The position numbers and the translations under genes were made by a program. Source: Bremerella alba (lineage in GTDB: Bacteria > Planctomycetota > Planctomycetia > Pirellulales > Pirellulaceae). Taken from it: DNA of 64,000 nucleotides. Below are positions 61,849 through 64,000 of this stretch, in pieces. How positions within the stretch are numbered: position 1 is the first letter of the stretch; the number at the start of each line of letters is the position of its first letter. The notes under the pieces are model-generated. The model did not search any database, was not told the DNA's origin, and saw only the letters and a list, made by a program, of their open reading frames with translations. The stretch covers positions 310,001 to 374,000 of the forward strand of contig NZ_JABRWO010000004.1 of NCBI RefSeq assembly GCF_013618625.1. Direction: 5' to 3'.

Positions 61849-63705
61849 ATGGCCAGCAAAAACATTCCACTGATTCCTGAGCGACAACAGCGACGCGGCG
61901 TGTTTATCGTGCTTGCGGCGTTTGTAATGATCGTGCTGTTCGCTTTCCTCTCGCTCGGTATCGATTCCGGGCTGATTGCAATGGAACAAACTCGCCTACA
62001 GAACGCCGTTGATTCGGCCGCATTGGCGGCCTCGCAAGATATCACGTCCGCAGTTCAAGGTGCAAGCGAAGGGGGAGATCCTAACTCGATCTCGCTAGAA
62101 CATGCACGGGAAATGGCCGCGGATGTTGCCGACCGCAATGGGGTTTACGTCGATCCGAGCAAGGACGTGGTCTTCGGTAAGCGAACCTACAACGAAGGGA
62201 CTGGCGAGTGGGGCATCACCTGGAATGAAGGCCCCTACAACGTGGTCAAGGTTGTTGCTCGCCGTGACCAGACTGATATGAGTGCACGCGACAGCAGAGT
62301 GCCGCTCGCATTCGGTTGGGCCGTGGGGACACCGACGATTGGTCTGCAAGCAGAAGCCATCGCATTTGTTGAAGCTCGCGACATGGTCGTGGTGCTCGAC
62401 TTCTCTGGCTCGATGAACGACGACAGCCGCTACTCGTCGATCAATCGTTTGGGACAAGACAACATCGAAGCGAACATGACCGACATCTTCAATGCCATGA
62501 ATCCCAATGTGGGCGATTTGACATTCGAGCAAGACTACCTCACCATCATTGGCGATCCACCTACAAGCTCGGCCGCTCCGCAAAACGAAGTGACGTTTAA
62601 AGATCGTGAAGTCGAAGTCAAATCAACCAAGACCATCAGCCGGGTCCGTTTGTACTTTGACAATGGACGTTCCCAGTATTTTTATCCCAACAGCAAAAAC
62701 GGAACCTTCTCGGGCTCAGGCTCGAATAACGGTCGACGGATCGATCGGGTTTATGTGAGAGCTGGTAATGCTTCGGGCAACGGGGAACAGTTCCGCGATA
62801 CCAACGACGCCGTGGAAGAGGCGTTTGGCTTAGATGACATCCGGTATCCTTTCGACCGAGGTAGCTGGGACGAATTCATCAACTACTGTAGAAACAACGT
62901 CCCCAGCAATAGCGGCAACCGGCAGAAGTACGGCAAACTGAACTTTGTTGATTACGTTCTGACCAACCGATACCACAACTACGAAACAGAAGACCTCTGG
63001 AAGGCACCCCACTATCCCTTCCATGCCGTGAAGAATGGACTGACCCTGTTCCTCGACTTCCTCGAAGAACTCGACTTCGGTGACGAAGTGGGTATCGTCT
63101 CCTACGATGAATCTTCCCGAGTCGAGCACACGCTCAACGATGGTAACGCCTACGCCAGCTTGAACGGCAACTTGATCTCGGACGACTACGATTCGCTCGA
63201 TACGATTCAACGTCACAAGCAGGCCGGTCACTACGGAAGCTACACGGCTGTTGGTTTTGGGGTGGAGGAAGCGGACGAGTTGCTTCAAGCTCATTCGCGA
63301 CATGGTGCCCGTCCGACAATCGTGCTGATGACCGACGGCAACGCCAACCGCTACGAAAGTGGCTGGAGCATGCCTCGTGATTGGGACTGGGATGACTATA
63401 CCGACTACGATGGCGACGGTCACGCGGACTACTCTACCAATGATCGCTCGAAACAATATGCCATCTGGGAGGCCGTCCAGGCCCACAAACGCGGCGTGAC
63501 GATCCACACCATGAGCGTGGGTGCCGGTGCCGACCGCAACGTGATGACAGCCATTGCCAATGCGTGCGGAGGCATCCATATCAGCGTGCCCGGTGGCTCG
63601 ACGATCGCCGAGTTGGAATCTCAAATGCTTTCCGCATTTCAGCAAATCGCCGCCAAGGTTCCACCACCGCAACTGGTTTATGACTTGAGTCAGGCCCAAG
63701 AGTAG
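61849..63705 (+). CDS. TadG-like protein with von Willebrand A domain
   Basis: A 618-residue protein. The N-terminus matches TadG: RRGVFIVLAAFVMIVLFAFLSLGIDSG (about 16-41) and QNAVDSAALAASQDI. A von Willebrand factor A domain starts at about 176 with the MIDAS motif DFSGSMND (D184, S186, S188), for divalent-metal ligand binding. It is interrupted by a long insert of about 200 residues. The second half (YDESSRVEHTLND, VGFGVEEADELLQAHS, IVLMTDGNAN, HTMSVGAGADRNVM) completes the fold. An Asp-rich stretch DWDWDDYTDYDGDGHADYS (511-529) looks like a calcium-binding loop. It lies last in the Tad-type run; a terminator hairpin follows. The surface-adhesin role is inferred. Confidence 0.9.
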   Translation: MASKNIPLIPERQQRRGVFIVLAAFVMIVLFAFLSLGIDSGLIAMEQTRLQNAVDSAALAASQDITSAVQGASEGGDPNSISLEHAREMAADVADRNGVYVDPSKDVVFGKRTYNEGTGEWGITWNEGPYNVVKVVARRDQTDMSARDSRVPLAFGWAVGTPTIGLQAEAIAFVEARDMVVVLDFSGSMNDDSRYSSINRLGQDNIEANMTDIFNAMNPNVGDLTFEQDYLTIIGDPPTSSAAPQNEVTFKDREVEVKSTKTISRVRLYFDNGRSQYFYPNSKNGTFSGSGSNNGRRIDRVYVRAGNASGNGEQFRDTNDAVEEAFGLDDIRYPFDRGSWDEFINYCRNNVPSNSGNRQKYGKLNFVDYVLTNRYHNYETEDLWKAPHYPFHAVKNGLTLFLDFLEELDFGDEVGIVSYDESSRVEHTLNDGNAYASLNGNLISDDYDSLDTIQRHKQAGHYGSYTAVGFGVEEADELLQAHSRHGARPTIVLMTDGNANRYESGWSMPRDWDWDDYTDYDGDGHADYSTNDRSKQYAIWEAVQAHKRGVTIHTMSVGAGADRNVMTAIANACGGIHISVPGGSTIAELESQMLSAFQQIAAKVPPPQLVYDLSQAQE

Positions 63706-63732
63706 AGTCGAGACACACCACGACGTGTCCTG

Positions 63733-63776
63733 CAAGGTGGTTGTCGTTGAGGTAATTCCTCTCGGCAACCACCTTG
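63733..63776 (+). terminator. Hairpin after TadG gene
   Basis: An 11-bp stem CAAGGTGGTTG (63733-63743) and CAACCACCTTG (63766-63776), with a small inner stem, lies 28 bp past the stop. The following TGTTGTTTCTTG is T-rich, so it is a likely terminator. Confidence 0.7.
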
Positions 63777-63866
63777 TGTTGTTTCTTGTCAGGTCAATTA
63801 TTCGCTAGAATGATAGAGGTCCGCTCAGAATCGATTTCCTAGACTGTATTGCGAGAACTATTCGGC

Positions 63867-64000
63867 ATGACTCCCTCGGACGATTCAATTCCCATCCAGA
63901 ACAGCGAATCTTTCCCCGTCAAACCGCCGGTGTCTTGGGTCATGTTTTCCCGTTGGCCAGAAGATGGTGACGGCTGGATCTTTCCCCAGGATCGCCACAA
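63867..64000 (+). CDS. Start of an unidentified gene (cut by window edge)
   Basis: An open frame from an ATG at 63867 reaches the window's end with 44 complete codons and no stop: MTPSDDSIPIQNSES..., then VKPPVSWVMFSRWPEDGDGW. It follows the Tad terminator by about 90 bp. The fragment is too short to identify. The tryptophan-rich segment and codon pattern look like real protein, so I report it as a partial gene. Confidence 0.55.
   Translation, partial: MTPSDDSIPIQNSESFPVKPPVSWVMFSRWPEDGDGWIFPQDRH

Noticed and set aside
62830-63768. 312-codon minus-strand frame across the TadG gene
   Set aside because: It is antisense to a gene with clear TadG and vWA features; it is a frame shadow.

Overview
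The window looks like a chromosomal segment from a planctomycete, most likely of the Pirellulaceae (Blastopirellula/Bremerella/Rhodopirellula type). The sequence evidence is the set of planctomycete-typical families: two DUF1559 pseudopilin-like proteins with a C-terminal H-X9-DG motif, a PSCyt1-WD40 protein next to a DUF1549/DUF1553 protein, a DUF1598 protein, a small lipoprotein ending in an RGPRDFL-type motif, an ECF sigma factor fused to a Ser/Thr kinase, and many exported proteins I cannot name. This is an inference from family content; no rRNA gene is present to confirm it.

Layout. 1-9 kb: the truncated end of a HEAT-repeat-like protein, argH, carB (no carA nearby), a 7Fe ferredoxin, the sigma-kinase fusion and a methyltransferase. 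9-20 kb: a DUF1559 protein, an orphan cheD, several small hypotheticals, a lethal-factor-like metalloprotease, a large Tex protein carrying in-frame DNA repeats, a PilZ membrane protein and an unusual metallophosphoesterase. 20-29.8 kb: a compact minus-strand operon of phosphopantetheinyl transferase, free acyl carrier protein, a 2,566-residue fully reducing polyketide synthase ending in an alpha-oxoamine synthase, and an unknown protein. 30-38 kb: queC, the PSCyt1/DUF1549 pair, an ABC transporter pair and tRNA-Arg. 38-46 kb: an FHA protein, dnaE, DUF1598, cyclophilin and a type-2 glycerate kinase. 46-60 kb: exported hypotheticals, a DUF1559/lipoprotein pair, an exported glutathione-peroxidase-like protein, a MarR regulator, asnB and rsmD. 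60.5-63.7 kb: three Tad-type pseudopilin genes, the last with a von Willebrand A domain.

The most interesting system is the polyketide operon. Its gene set (PPTase, ACP, KS-AT-DH-ER-KR-ACP-AONS) predicts an iterative synthase that builds a saturated chain and releases it by decarboxylative condensation with an amino acid. The product would be a long-chain alpha-aminoketone, resembling the 3-keto-sphinganine step of sphingoid-base synthesis. The substrate amino acid, chain length and later steps cannot be read from the sequence.

Most of the rest is housekeeping or conserved planctomycete content. I see no insertion sequence, prophage, CRISPR array or integrated island. Strong intrinsic terminators separate many of the transcription units.
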